Notes under the pieces: generated by a model
Seen by the model: the letters and a program-made list of their open reading frames with translations, nothing else
The model's database searches: none
What the model was told of the DNA's origin: nothing
In this document: positions 8,698 to 18,223 of the stretch, in pieces
How positions within the stretch are numbered: the stretch's first letter is position 1
Layout: each line of letters begins with the position of its first letter
Translations under genes and position numbers: made by a program
Assembly: GCA_016713405.1 (NCBI GenBank)
Contig: JADJPF010000003.1
Coordinates: 310,001-374,000, forward strand
DNA length: 64,000 nucleotides
Reading direction: 5' to 3'
Origin: Blastocatellia bacterium
GTDB lineage: Bacteria > Acidobacteriota > Blastocatellia > Chloracidobacteriales > JADJPF01

Positions 8698-10358
8698 TAG
8701 CTGTTTTTGAAATACTTTTAGCTGCTACTTTAACAATAGATATTACTTTCATTATTATGTTGTCTATATTTTTATTGTTAATATTGGCAACTTTAGAAGC
8801 TTTTGAAGTAAAACGCAGTCAAGGAGAAGTTTATAAACCTAAAGAAGAAAAGCTATTAAACCAAATAGGCAGAGCATTGCCTTTACGAAGAATTACTTAT
8901 TTAGTTGGTGTGACATTTGCTATTGTATTATTAATTGGAATGATTACGGCTCCTGTTTTTTTGATGATTCCAAGACTTAATACTAATTTTATGGCACGTA
9001 GTTTTGGTGCTACCACAGTATCTATTACAGGGTTTTCTGATGTTGTAGAACTAGGTCAAGTAGGAGATATTAAGAAAAGTGAACAGGTAGTAATGAATGT
9101 ACGTCTAAAGACAGATGCCACCAAATTAGCTAAATTACCAAAATGGCGAGGGGTAACTTTAAGTCAATATAATGGTCGTAGTTGGAGCGAACCGCGAAGA
9201 GAACAACGTAAAGCTTTACGTCCTATAGATGGACTTTACAAGGTAGATGAACCAAGTAAAAATCCTTTTCTTTTAGAGCAAACATTTTATCTTGAACCTC
9301 TTAGCACGCCTGTTGTTTTTGTTGCCCCTAGGCCCTTGACCGTTAATAACCAATTACCTTCTCTTTATAGTACTACTTCAGACACATTAACCACTGCCGA
9401 CCATTCATATAAACAAATAGTTTATACAGCTTATTCTGATATTTCTTTGCCTCCTTTAACAGAACTAAAAAAAGATGCACAACCCTATAGCCAGGAAACA
9501 AAGGATCATTATTTACAAGTTCCTGATATGGATGAGCGAGTAGCTAAACTTGCTCAAGATGTTACTCAAGGTGCTACAACTCGTTTTGATAAAGCTAGAG
9601 CTATTGAACAGTATTTGAAAAAAAATTATAGCTATTCATTAGAGATGAAACGAACAGGTGAAGTTGATCCTTTAGTAGATTTTCTTTTTAACACTCAACA
9701 AGGACATTGTGAATATTTTGCTAGCGCAATGGTAATAATGCTTAGGCATATTGGGGTAGCAGCACGTATAGTAAATGGTTTTCAGACAGGGGAATATAAC
9801 GAAGTAAATAATACTTTTACCATCCGGCAATCAGAGGCTCATTCTTGGGTAGAGGTTTATTTTCCTACTACAGATACTTGGATGGATTTTGATCCTACGC
9901 CATCAGCAGGCTTTAGCCAATATACTAATAATATTGCTAATAAGCTAAAAAAGTATTTTAGTGCTGTTAGAATGCTTTGGCTTGATTATGTTGTAACTTA
10001 TGACTCAGAACGTCAAAGCTATCTATCAACTAGGGTTAGAGATACAGTATCATCTTATAAATCAAGTTTAGAGAGTTATATTTTTAATTTCCGACGATAT
10101 TTATTAAATTCCTACAATAATTTTTCTACAGGTCAAATACCAGTAAAAAATTTAGCTATTATTAGTATTTTAGGCTCATTAACTATACTTACTTTTCTGA
10201 CTTGGCAGTTTAGACAATTACTTAAAGGGTGGCAATTAGCACCAGGAAAACTTTTTCTAGTTGGTGGGCTAGACAGTTATTTTTGCCTTGGCTACGTTGG
10301 AGAACTAAAAACAATCCACAACAATCAGCCGTGTTATTTTACAATGAAATGTTGGTAG
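8679..10358 (+). CDS. TgpA-like transglutaminase, core with catalytic triad (frame broken at both ends)
   Basis: The apparent TTG start at 8679 is only the point where the frame opens. The segment holds two or more membrane helices, a periplasmic transglutaminase-like domain with catalytic Cys344 (GHCEYFASAM), His388 (EAHSWVEV) and Asp405 (DFDPTPS), and a last helix near residues 490-510. These residues match the papain-like transglutaminase fold (DUF3488 plus Transglut_core). At the 3' end it runs out of frame: adding one T to the T5 run at 10252-10256 leads into the DUF4129 tail in the 10229 frame. Position after MoxR and DUF58 is typical. The substrate is unknown. Confidence 0.85.
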   Translation: MGLLYLIAVFEILLAATLTIDITFIIMLSIFLLLILATLEAFEVKRSQGEVYKPKEEKLLNQIGRALPLRRITYLVGVTFAIVLLIGMITAPVFLMIPRLNTNFMARSFGATTVSITGFSDVVELGQVGDIKKSEQVVMNVRLKTDATKLAKLPKWRGVTLSQYNGRSWSEPRREQRKALRPIDGLYKVDEPSKNPFLLEQTFYLEPLSTPVVFVAPRPLTVNNQLPSLYSTTSDTLTTADHSYKQIVYTAYSDISLPPLTELKKDAQPYSQETKDHYLQVPDMDERVAKLAQDVTQGATTRFDKARAIEQYLKKNYSYSLEMKRTGEVDPLVDFLFNTQQGHCEYFASAMVIMLRHIGVAARIVNGFQTGEYNEVNNTFTIRQSEAHSWVEVYFPTTDTWMDFDPTPSAGFSQYTNNIANKLKKYFSAVRMLWLDYVVTYDSERQSYLSTRVRDTVSSYKSSLESYIFNFRRYLLNSYNNFSTGQIPVKNLAIISILGSLTILTFLTWQFRQLLKGWQLAPGKLFLVGGLDSYFCLGYVGELKTIHNNQPCYFTMKCW

Positions 10359-10897
10359 TTTTAGAAAAGAAAGGCTTTAAGAAACAAAAACATCAAACGC
10401 CTCTTGAATTTGCTACAAATACTAAGCTTTCAGAAGTTGCAGAGCTTACTAACTATTATAATAATGTTAGGTTTAGCAATATAAAACTTAATCAACAAGA
10501 AGAAAAACAAGTTCGTGAATTAATTAAAAAATTAGCTAAGAAAAAGACTGTTAACAAAATACCTGTTTCTAATCTAAAACGCTTAGGTTTAGCAACAAGT
10601 GCCGTTAGCCTTTTATTCTTACTAGGGGCAACAGTTTTTTATTTTTATAATGAAAGACATATGTCTGTAAGCTCTAGACTAGCAAAAAATCAAATACTTA
10701 GCTTTACTAATGAAAATTACAGATCCCCAAGGCTAGTTGAAAAAATTATTGGTCAAGTTAGACAACAACCAGGCAATGGAGCTTTGGATTTAGCAGAAGC
10801 TCTAGCTCCTGGTCAACCTGCTGAAGTTGCTCCAAAAGGTAAACTTCCTGGGATGACTACTTTGATCCAGCCTCACAACCTACAAAAGACGAATTAG
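10229..10897 (+). CDS. TgpA DUF4129-like tail fused to a membrane helix and soluble region (frame broken)
   Basis: The first 90 residues after the break match the C-terminal DUF4129 region of TgpA proteins (AVLFYNEMLVVLEKKG, then TPLEFA). The frame then continues without a stop through a Lys-rich linker, one membrane helix (about residues 122-140) and a soluble stretch. It ends at 10897 because of an apparent missing G in the GGG run at 10850-10852. With one G added the protein continues as LPGDDYFDPASQ into the next segment. The start given is the frame opening, not a real start. A missed gene boundary within the Lys-rich linker cannot be excluded. Confidence 0.6.
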   Translation: MAISTRKTFSSWWARQLFLPWLRWRTKNNPQQSAVLFYNEMLVVLEKKGFKKQKHQTPLEFATNTKLSEVAELTNYYNNVRFSNIKLNQQEEKQVRELIKKLAKKKTVNKIPVSNLKRLGLATSAVSLLFLLGATVFYFYNERHMSVSSRLAKNQILSFTNENYRSPRLVEKIIGQVRQQPGNGALDLAEALAPGQPAEVAPKGKLPGMTTLIQPHNLQKTN

Positions 10898-10980
10898 CAA
10901 GGATATTTGAGCGTCCAGAAATAGCACTCATTGAAAAAGCTGCTACTTATAAAACTTTTGATATTAGTGAATTAACAAAT

Positions 10981-11619
10981 TTGACACCACAACATAAAAT
11001 TTTTGTTAATAATTTAGATCACCTAACTGTTATTGATAGAGTAGATGTACTACTTTGGAAGGCTTATGTACAGTTTCGAGAAGGAAAAACTAAAGAATGT
11101 GAAAGAACTTTTGCTCTAGTTATTTCTTTAGGTGATAACTTAAGGCAGGATTATTCTGTAAATAATGTTTCTTTAGGTTATAGGGTTCTTGCTCGAGGTT
11201 CTTTAGCAATAGCTAAATATAATCTTCTGTCTGATAATGAAGATCAAGCTAAAGAATGGTTTTCTATAATGAGAAGAAGTTATCAACGCCGTACTAGATT
11301 ACAATACCTTGTTGGACAAATTCATTTAGCTGGTGGTAGTGATAGAAATTTAACAGAGCTTTTTGCTTTAGCAGTACAAAAAGATGAACCAGCACTTGCT
11401 CAACAAGCTACAGTTGCTATTGGGCAAGCTTGGTTAAATAATCCTAATCAAGTTATTTTGGGACTTTCAAAACAAAGAAAGTTATTTTTAATGGCTTTAA
11501 CTGAAATTAAGAAAAAAGAAATTGTAAAAACAGCGAATAGTTGTTTAGAAACATCAACGAAGATGTCTTTTTTTGATAGATGGAAAGAGTTTCGTGAAAG
11601 ATATAAGAAAAGATTTTAA
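10981..11619 (+). CDS. Helical repeat-like protein, downstream part of the TgpA locus
   Basis: The frame is open from 10852; the TTG at 10981 is only a possible start. The 212 residues are helical, with pairs of helices reminiscent of TPR proteins (LWKAYVQFREGKTKECERTF, RGSLAIAKYNLL), and end in a basic tail. After repair of the GGG run at 10850-10852 this segment is the C-terminus of the membrane-anchored protein encoded at 10229-10897. It is the last plus-strand segment of the MoxR operon and meets the minus-strand NYN gene with no gap. No specific function is recognised. Confidence 0.6.
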   Translation: MTPQHKIFVNNLDHLTVIDRVDVLLWKAYVQFREGKTKECERTFALVISLGDNLRQDYSVNNVSLGYRVLARGSLAIAKYNLLSDNEDQAKEWFSIMRRSYQRRTRLQYLVGQIHLAGGSDRNLTELFALAVQKDEPALAQQATVAIGQAWLNNPNQVILGLSKQRKLFLMALTEIKKKEIVKTANSCLETSTKMSFFDRWKEFRERYKKRF

Positions 11620-12249
11620 TTAATCAACAGGATCCTTAAAAATATGTTGTAAATCATCATGAAGTGGTTGAGTGGTTCTATCCCCAGGCCAGTCACGTCG
11701 TACAATGCTAAATTGTCCTGTAGTACTACTTAGAGAATATGGACGCTCGGTCTTACAAATTTCTGGAATTAAACTATCTAATTCTATAAAGCGATCAGCT
11801 ACGTCAATTAATCTAGGTGAAGTATTGGAGCGAAAACCCGCAATTTCTACACGAACACCTTTATAAGCAACAGCATCAACAGCATAAGCAAAGTCTTCAT
11901 CTCCACTAACTAAAATAGCTGTATCATATCTATCAGCTAAAGACAGCATATCTACAGCAATTTCCACATCTAAATTGGCTTTTTTAGTTCCATCTGGGAA
12001 GGTTTTTAATTCTTTTTCTACTACTCTATAACCATTTCTACGCATCCAGAGTAAAAAGCCTTGTTGACGCTCTGCGTTTTGGTCTACACCTGTGTAGAAA
12101 AAAGCTCTTAATAAAGTGTCTTGTCCTCTAAGTACATCAAGGAGTTTTGCATAATCAATTTCTACTCCAACCGACCTAGCAGCATGAAAAAGGTTATTAC
12201 CATCAATAAATATGACCAAGCGGCCTCTAAGTGCTGTTTTATAAACCAT
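11620..12249 (-). CDS. NYN-domain (LabA/DUF88-like) protein, putative ribonuclease
   Basis: The 209-residue protein carries the NYN (PIN-like) nuclease core. It shows FIDGNN at residues 14-19, a central LDVEIAVDML segment, and VSGDEDF with the family's acidic residues. These Asp residues would bind metal in RNA cleavage, as known for the PIN/NYN fold. About 40 residues after the domain are low in features. The gene sits alone on the minus strand and its stop abuts the end of the TgpA locus. RNA substrate and partner are unknown. Confidence 0.88.
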   Translation of the reverse strand: MVYKTALRGRLVIFIDGNNLFHAARSVGVEIDYAKLLDVLRGQDTLLRAFFYTGVDQNAERQQGFLLWMRRNGYRVVEKELKTFPDGTKKANLDVEIAVDMLSLADRYDTAILVSGDEDFAYAVDAVAYKGVRVEIAGFRSNTSPRLIDVADRFIELDSLIPEICKTERPYSLSSTTGQFSIVRRDWPGDRTTQPLHDDLQHIFKDPVD

Positions 12250-12443
12250 TTTTATAGTGACCTATTATAATAATTTAAAATAAAATCTTTAATTTCAGCT
12301 ATTGTAATACTTTGAAAATAGCCACGTCAAAGCAAAAGAACCAATCTTAAATATAAATAAATTTTTTAGTTTCTACTACATGGCCTTTTTTAACCAAAAA
12401 TGCTAAACTATAGCTACATTTATTTCTATATTAAGGAAAAGAT

Positions 12444-12950
12444 ATGTATAAAGTTATCTTAATCTTACTTTTTCTTATTTTTCCAGCTATTGTTTTTGCG
12501 CAAGAACCATCACCACCATCACCTATAAGTGAGCCTGAGCAAAGACCTGTTTTTTCTATCGGTGAAACTATTTCTCGCAGCCGTATTGCTATTGCCGAAA
12601 AAGAACATAAAGAAATGATTAGTGCTAGTAGCGAAATGAATCATTTAGCTAGATCCTTATTAAGAATATCCCAAACCCAATGCCAATTTACTATTGATGA
12701 TAAAAAGAAAATAGAAAAAATAGAAAAATTAGCTAAAAAAGTACGTTCTGAACAAGGTGGAGGTGGAAATAAATTAGAAACTAAACCAGAAAATGTTTAT
12801 ATTGCTCTAGAACGCTTACATAAAGCTACTCAAATAATAGAAAAAGAAAGCCGTAAAGTAAACCGTCATAGTGTTTCTTTAGTCTTGATTGAACAAGTAA
12901 ACGAAGTTTTAGGATTAACTAAAGAAATAAAAAAAATGAATGATAACTAA
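12444..12950 (+). CDS. Small secreted protein of unknown function
   Basis: The 168-residue product has a signal peptide (cleavage near FA|Q, residue 19), a Pro/Ser-rich stretch, and a mainly helical body with a Lys-rich segment at about residues 90-115. A single Cys lies in QTQCQFT. AAGGAAAA precedes the ATG. The last 11 bases overlap the following VWA gene, so the two are probably translated together. I recognise no family. Confidence 0.65.
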   Translation: MYKVILILLFLIFPAIVFAQEPSPPSPISEPEQRPVFSIGETISRSRIAIAEKEHKEMISASSEMNHLARSLLRISQTQCQFTIDDKKKIEKIEKLAKKVRSEQGGGGNKLETKPENVYIALERLHKATQIIEKESRKVNRHSVSLVLIEQVNEVLGLTKEIKKMNDN

Positions 12951-13845
12951 CTTTATGCTAAAAACTGTTGTCACTACCCTATTACTATTATTAAGTCTTA
13001 CAACTAATAGCACTTCTTATCTTATTCAAAATCCAGAAGATAATATAATTAAAATAGAAACAGGTTTAGTAGTTATTAATGCTACCGTGACTGATAATAA
13101 TGGACGTTTTGTAGCTAATCTAAAAGCTAATGATTTTCTTTTAACCGAAGACGGCCAAAGCCGTCAAATTGCCCATTTTAGCGCAGAAGAAACCCCCTTT
13201 GCAGCCGCAATTTTAATTGATGCAAGCTCAAGTATGAGAAATAAATTAAGCCGTGCCAAAGTTGCCGCAGCACAATTTATGGAAAATATGCGCCCCAGTG
13301 ATTCAACCGCCGTTTATGGCTTTAACTATAAGGTTTATAATTTGCAAGAGTTTACTAATGTTAAAGATATTAGCCCTGATATTTGGGAAATAGAATCTGA
13401 TGGGACAACCTCACTCTATGATGCAATGTATAAGTCTTTGGAAGATCTAAATAAGCGTGGCGAAATACGTCGCGCAGTAATAATTATTTCTGATGGGGGA
13501 GATAGCTCTAGTAAACATACTGAAAAACAAGCTTTGGAATTAGCTGCTAAATCTTCTACTAGCATTTATACTATAGATATTACTGATTTAGAGGATAGTA
13601 GAGATTCTAGTAAAATGATAGCTAGTGGTCTTCTAAAAAATTTTGCAGAAAAAACTGGCGGACAATATATTAAAACCCAAGGAGGTAAACAATTGACAGA
13701 AAAGCTCTTAGAAGTATCTAAAGAACTTCGTTCCCAATATACTTTAGCCTTTTATCCTGAAAACCTCCAAAAAAGTAAAAATCATAAACTTGCCCTAAAA
13801 GTTAATCGCCCAAATATTCAGGTTCGTTCCCGCCAAAGTTATTAA
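12940..13845 (+). CDS. Secreted VWA-domain protein (VWFA-related, Acidobacteria type)
   Basis: The protein has 301 residues from the ATG at 12940; an in-frame ATG at 12955 is an alternative start. A hydrophobic signal segment (residues 7-20) is followed by a short beta-rich region (IETGLVVINATVTD). The VWA domain carries the MIDAS motif DASSS at residues 94-98, the conserved Thr in DGTTSLYDA and an Asp in IISDGGD. The family is abundant in Acidobacteriota; its members are exported and thought to bind metal-dependent ligands. The gene overlaps the preceding small secreted protein gene, suggesting a shared function. Confidence 0.9.
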   Translation: MITNFMLKTVVTTLLLLLSLTTNSTSYLIQNPEDNIIKIETGLVVINATVTDNNGRFVANLKANDFLLTEDGQSRQIAHFSAEETPFAAAILIDASSSMRNKLSRAKVAAAQFMENMRPSDSTAVYGFNYKVYNLQEFTNVKDISPDIWEIESDGTTSLYDAMYKSLEDLNKRGEIRRAVIIISDGGDSSSKHTEKQALELAAKSSTSIYTIDITDLEDSRDSSKMIASGLLKNFAEKTGGQYIKTQGGKQLTEKLLEVSKELRSQYTLAFYPENLQKSKNHKLALKVNRPNIQVRSRQSY

Positions 13846-13854
13846 CTTAAACTA

Positions 13855-14364
13855 TTAAAAAATTCTTGGTTGGCTTATGCTAATTTCCCTAGCTAAAACC
13901 TCTCGTTGATAAACTAAAATTGCCAATGATTTACGAGAGCGTGCAGACTCCTTTAATTTACTTCCCATTAGTAAAATCATTGTAGTGCAAATAGTCCCAC
14001 AAAAAACAGCAATTACTAACCGGTTAATTAGTAACCCTGACAAAGTAAAAAAGAAAAACATAAATGCTACTACAAAGCTAGATGATGCAGAGCTACGACG
14101 TTGTTTGACTTTGCGGTCAATTTCATAAATTTGTTGATCTAATATTTTTAATTGTTCACGTAAACTAAGTGGTTCTTTACTTACATCCGATAAATTTGTA
14201 ACAATAGAAACAGGAGCATCTTTTAGCCATTTTAAGCTAACAATATCATCATAGATTTCTACTAAGAAATGATTATGGCATTGTGGGCAACAAACACGAG
14301 CAAGTTGTTCTGGAAATTCTAGGTCAGCACCACAATTGCTACAGTTATGTTTGATTAAACTCAT
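13855..14364 (-). CDS. Zinc-ribbon membrane protein
   Basis: From the ATG at 14364 the protein has 169 residues. A TTG nine codons upstream (14391) is possible but has no better ribosome binding site. Two Cys pairs, CSNC and CCPQC, form an N-terminal zinc ribbon (residues 8-35). A charged helix with REQLKILDQQI and two adjacent membrane helices follow at about residues 95-140. It would sit in the inner membrane with the ribbon in the cytoplasm. It is transcribed against its neighbours. Function unknown. Confidence 0.65.
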   Translation of the reverse strand: MSLIKHNCSNCGADLEFPEQLARVCCPQCHNHFLVEIYDDIVSLKWLKDAPVSIVTNLSDVSKEPLSLREQLKILDQQIYEIDRKVKQRRSSASSSFVVAFMFFFFTLSGLLINRLVIAVFCGTICTTMILLMGSKLKESARSRKSLAILVYQREVLAREISISQPRIF

Positions 14365-14518
14365 GGCTTTTTCGCAATATACACCATACAAAGAAAGAAT
14401 AACAAATGTTAAATGTCTGGACTCGCTTTACAAAAGTCAGTTATCATAATTTGCTAAATCAAACTAATTAACTGGCTAAAAGTCTTGCTTGTAAAACAAA
14501 AATACAGGAGTAAAAAAA

Positions 14519-17500
14519 ATGTTACGTTGCAATAATCAACAAATTATGTTGAGACATCATTTATTATTAGTTAGCGTGATTTTACTAATTACTTGGCTTT
14601 GTTTGCCTGAAAAAATAACTGTTTCTGCAAGCCAAGAGCTAAAGAGCAAAGTAACTTTATCTCAGCAAATTCGGCCAGAAGTAAACTCTGCTAGCCTTAT
14701 AGCTCCTGTAGAAGAAAATACTTCCATGCAGCTTACTTTAGCACTAAATTTACGTAATCCATTAGATTTAGATAAATTTCTTGCAGAGTTACATGACACA
14801 AAATCCCCTAATTATCAACGTTGGATTAGTCCAAATGAGTTTGGAGAGCGTTTTGGAGTTGATAAAACAGAATATCAAGCAATGGTTAGTTGGCTAGAGT
14901 CAGAAGGCTTTATAGTTGATCGCACTTGGCCCAACCGTTTAGCAATAAATTTCAGTGGAACTGTTGCGAAAATAGAAAAAACCTTTCAATTACAAATAAA
15001 TCGTTATCAATATAGCGAGCGACAATATTTTGCTAATAATAAAGCTCCTCAAATTCCAGCGCGTTTTGCTAGCAATGTGTTAACTGTGCTTGGGCTAGAA
15101 AACTTTTCTGAGCCAGAACCCTTACATAAAAAGTTAGCAAATATAGATAAATCTAACTCTAGCAAAGACTCAGCACTTACTTTTAATGGTCGGACGGCCT
15201 TAGCTCCAAAAGATTTTCAAATTGCTTATAACACTGCCCCTTTGATTGCTGAAGGCATAGATGGGACAGGACAAGCAATTGCTATTGCTGCTCGTTCAGA
15301 CTTTAATGTTAGCGATGTGCAAAAATTTCGTTCAGACTTTGGTTTAACAGCAAATGACCCTAAGAAAGTTTTTCCATTTGGCCCGGTTGCTAATCGGGGA
15401 GGAATTGAAGAAACGGAGGTTTTGCTAGATGTACAACTTTCCGGGGCAGCGGCTCCTAAAGCCAATGTTCAAGCTATCATCGCGCCAATGATCTCGCAGT
15501 CATTGCAGGCTATTTATAATGATTTTTCCAGCATTCCTATTGTTAGTTTAAGTTTTGGATTGTGTGAACAACGCTTGATGCTGGAGAGTACAATGTTTTT
15601 TAACTCGCTTTATGCTCAAGGTGTGGCGCAGGGTCAAACAACTTTTGTTGCTTCTGGTGATGATGGGGCAAATGATTGTAGGGATGGGCGTTTAGCTGTA
15701 AATGGACTAGCATCTTCTCCTAATGTTGTAGCTGTCGGTGGAACTAGGCTAGATGCAAGGTTTGATACAAATGGTAATGCTACGGCTTATGGTGGCGAAG
15801 TAGTTTGGAATACAGGACGAGGTAGCGGAGGTGGTCTTAGTACGGTTTTTGATAAACCTGCTTATCAAGTTGGGCCCGGTGTTGCAAATAGCACTAAACG
15901 AAATGTTCCAGATGTTGCTCTTATGGCTGATCCAATTGGCCCAGGCTATTTTATTGTTCAAAGTGGAATTACTACTACTATTGGAGGGACAAGTGCCTCT
16001 GCTCCTTCTTGGGCAGGAATTTTAGCTTTGGTACAACAACGTAATCAAAATATTAGATTAGGAAATGCAAATTTCCGTATTTATGCCCTAGGTTCTAATC
16101 AAGCCGCAGGTGGGCCAAAAGTCTTTAATGATGTAACTGTTGGAAATAATAGTGTTGCTAATGTGATGGGTTTTAATGCTCAAACTAATTATGATTTAGC
16201 TACGGGTTGGGGATCGGTTAATGCTTCAGAATTAGCACGTAATTTATTTACTCAGCAAAATCCTTTTCAAACCGTTCGTAACTTGCAAGCTACTGCTCAA
16301 GGTACAGATAAAGTTATGCTTAACTGGCAGGTGCCTGCTAATTTTGCAACTTCATCTAAGTTTGCTAAACCTGTTCTGGATTTAGCAAAACTAGAACAGA
16401 GCGAAAAAGATCAATATTTGCTAGACCCAGAAACTAATGAGTTAAAAGCTTATCGTTTTGGTATTGTTAGGTCTGGAAATAATGAACCTAATGAAAATAG
16501 ACAAGTTAATGAACCTAATCCACTGGCTAGTGGGCAGGCTCCTAGAATTTCACAATTAATTGTAGACTTAAAAGGAAAAAATAAAGCTAAAGCAGATTTT
16601 ACAGTTACTGACCCTGACGGTGATCTTGGAAGGCAAAGTGGAGTATCTATTATTTTGTTAGATAAAGATGTTAGAGGTGTCACCACGCCTCGAAACGGAA
16701 ATTTACTTTTATTTGGCGATAGAGCAATATTTTCTAAACCTTTGGATTTTACAGGTAAAGAAACAGGTAATTTTCCATTTACCTTAAAGGGTGTAAGAGG
16801 TTTTCCATCTGCTGCAATTTGGGCTAGTAGTATTAGAGACGATGCTGGAATACTAAACCTTGCTCCGGCTGTAACTGGTATCAATGGTCGTGTTGCTGGT
16901 GATGGCACAACACCTATGATTATGAATGCTAATGCAGCAATTTTTAATAATGAAGATAGCGTAGGTGTTAACTTAGATGGAATTGACGATGATGCTAACA
17001 CGGCAGGGATGACACTTGGGTTTTTGGATGCTAATGGAAAAGTAGTTTTTGCTTTAGGCATTGTCGGAGATGGTGGACTACAAAACTTCTCTCCATTTTC
17101 ACTTGAGCTAGTAAGAAATCCTGTAAGAGGACAAGCACGGTTCAATGTTAATTTTTCTATTTCTGGTGTGACTCAAGCGGTACGTGCTGGAACATTAAAG
17201 GCTGTTTCTGTTAGTCTAGTAGATAGCAATGGTAATCAAAGTGCAGTAAGAGTAATTCCTTTGGATGGAGTTGCTTCAACAAATAACTTATTGCGCTATA
17301 ATATCTATCGATCCCAAACAACACCAGTGCTACTTGCTCCAACAAATTTAATTGGGATTGTACCAGCAACAAATACAACATTTACTGATAGTGTTTCTAT
17401 TACCCAAAAAACTACATTTAATTATGTAGTTACTGCCGTCTATGAGAATGGAGAAAGCCCTGCTTCTAATGAGGTGATTGTTACCATAGACAAACCTTAA
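14519..17500 (+). CDS. S53 family (sedolisin / kumamolisin-type) secreted peptidase
   Basis: The 993-residue protein begins with a signal segment (residues 12-30) and a pro-kumamolisin activation domain (about 50-195, LHDTKSPNYQRWISPNEFGE). The peptidase domain keeps Glu300 and Asp304 (ETEVLLD), an oxyanion-type Asp in ASGDDGAND and the nucleophile Ser492 in GGTSASAP. S53 enzymes are acid-active serine-carboxyl peptidases released after removal of the propeptide. A long C-terminal extension from about residue 590 includes FN3-like halves split by an insert with a TVTDPDGDLG segment. CAGGAG precedes the start. It probably digests external protein. Confidence 0.93.
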   Translation: MLRCNNQQIMLRHHLLLVSVILLITWLCLPEKITVSASQELKSKVTLSQQIRPEVNSASLIAPVEENTSMQLTLALNLRNPLDLDKFLAELHDTKSPNYQRWISPNEFGERFGVDKTEYQAMVSWLESEGFIVDRTWPNRLAINFSGTVAKIEKTFQLQINRYQYSERQYFANNKAPQIPARFASNVLTVLGLENFSEPEPLHKKLANIDKSNSSKDSALTFNGRTALAPKDFQIAYNTAPLIAEGIDGTGQAIAIAARSDFNVSDVQKFRSDFGLTANDPKKVFPFGPVANRGGIEETEVLLDVQLSGAAAPKANVQAIIAPMISQSLQAIYNDFSSIPIVSLSFGLCEQRLMLESTMFFNSLYAQGVAQGQTTFVASGDDGANDCRDGRLAVNGLASSPNVVAVGGTRLDARFDTNGNATAYGGEVVWNTGRGSGGGLSTVFDKPAYQVGPGVANSTKRNVPDVALMADPIGPGYFIVQSGITTTIGGTSASAPSWAGILALVQQRNQNIRLGNANFRIYALGSNQAAGGPKVFNDVTVGNNSVANVMGFNAQTNYDLATGWGSVNASELARNLFTQQNPFQTVRNLQATAQGTDKVMLNWQVPANFATSSKFAKPVLDLAKLEQSEKDQYLLDPETNELKAYRFGIVRSGNNEPNENRQVNEPNPLASGQAPRISQLIVDLKGKNKAKADFTVTDPDGDLGRQSGVSIILLDKDVRGVTTPRNGNLLLFGDRAIFSKPLDFTGKETGNFPFTLKGVRGFPSAAIWASSIRDDAGILNLAPAVTGINGRVAGDGTTPMIMNANAAIFNNEDSVGVNLDGIDDDANTAGMTLGFLDANGKVVFALGIVGDGGLQNFSPFSLELVRNPVRGQARFNVNFSISGVTQAVRAGTLKAVSVSLVDSNGNQSAVRVIPLDGVASTNNLLRYNIYRSQTTPVLLAPTNLIGIVPATNTTFTDSVSITQKTTFNYVVTAVYENGESPASNEVIVTIDKP

Positions 17501-17523
17501 AAGCTTATTGATCTAGGACAATT

Positions 17524-18186
17524 ATGGAAAGCCAATCAGGAATTATCATTAACCAGTTAGTGGCAGAGGGACGTTGCGCTCTAGACACTCCTTTATCTGA
17601 AACAGAAGTGGAGAGTTTTGATAAATTTTATCGTGGCTTTCTTAATAAAAAATTAGAAGATAAATTATCTTTATTAAAAAGCATGCTGTTGATGAGACGT
17701 GGAGATTTACGTCATTATGTACAATATGCCACCTTGTTTCAAAAGCGTTATGAAAGCCTAATTCCCCTTAAACAACGTGATTTGTTGCTTAGTTTTCCTT
17801 CTGTAACTAAAGAGATTTATAACTTGATTTTTTCCTGTGTAGAAACCTATGGTGATGCTGGCAGAACTGTAGTTGATTTAACTAAAGAACAAGTTAGAGA
17901 TCATTTAGACCGGACAGAAATGTTTCGTATTGACATAGACTCCCTACTTACTTCTGCTAGTGCCATTGTTCCAGAAAGCAAAGAAATGCTAGAAGAATAT
18001 TTGTCTAATAAAGAAGCAACAGAAAAATCTTTTAAGTTTTGTATTGTAATCATAGCTGATCATCCTATGATTAGCGTATTACCACACACAGAAAATAACA
18101 ATACTCTAGCACTTGCTAAGGTAAGAGAATATTTAGAAAAAGTTTTGGTGAACGTTTTGAGGAAAATTTGGTTGAATTTTTTGTAG
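17524..18186 (+). CDS. Unknown protein, N-terminal part (frame broken)
   Basis: The 220-residue frame follows the S53 gene by 23 bases and may be cotranscribed. It is Leu/Glu-rich and mostly helical, without signal peptide or membrane helix. Its last 15 residues are out of frame: adding one T to the T4 run at 18143-18146 gives EYLEKVFGERFEENLVEFFVV, which runs on to 18220. There a second missing base (A4 run at 18217-18220) is needed to reach the frame at 18224. Repaired, the gene spans 17524-18436 and encodes about 304 residues. I recognise no family. Confidence 0.6.
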   Translation: MESQSGIIINQLVAEGRCALDTPLSETEVESFDKFYRGFLNKKLEDKLSLLKSMLLMRRGDLRHYVQYATLFQKRYESLIPLKQRDLLLSFPSVTKEIYNLIFSCVETYGDAGRTVVDLTKEQVRDHLDRTEMFRIDIDSLLTSASAIVPESKEMLEEYLSNKEATEKSFKFCIVIIADHPMISVLPHTENNNTLALAKVREYLEKVLVNVLRKIWLNFL

Positions 18187-18223
18187 TAGGAGGTGGATAT
18201 ATTCGGTTGGAAGCGGAAAAGTA

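Noticed and set aside
16450..17145. Minus-strand frame of 231 codons inside the S53 peptidase gene
   Set aside because: It lies antisense to a gene with clear motifs, has a Pro/Ser/Leu-rich shadow composition and no ribosome binding site.
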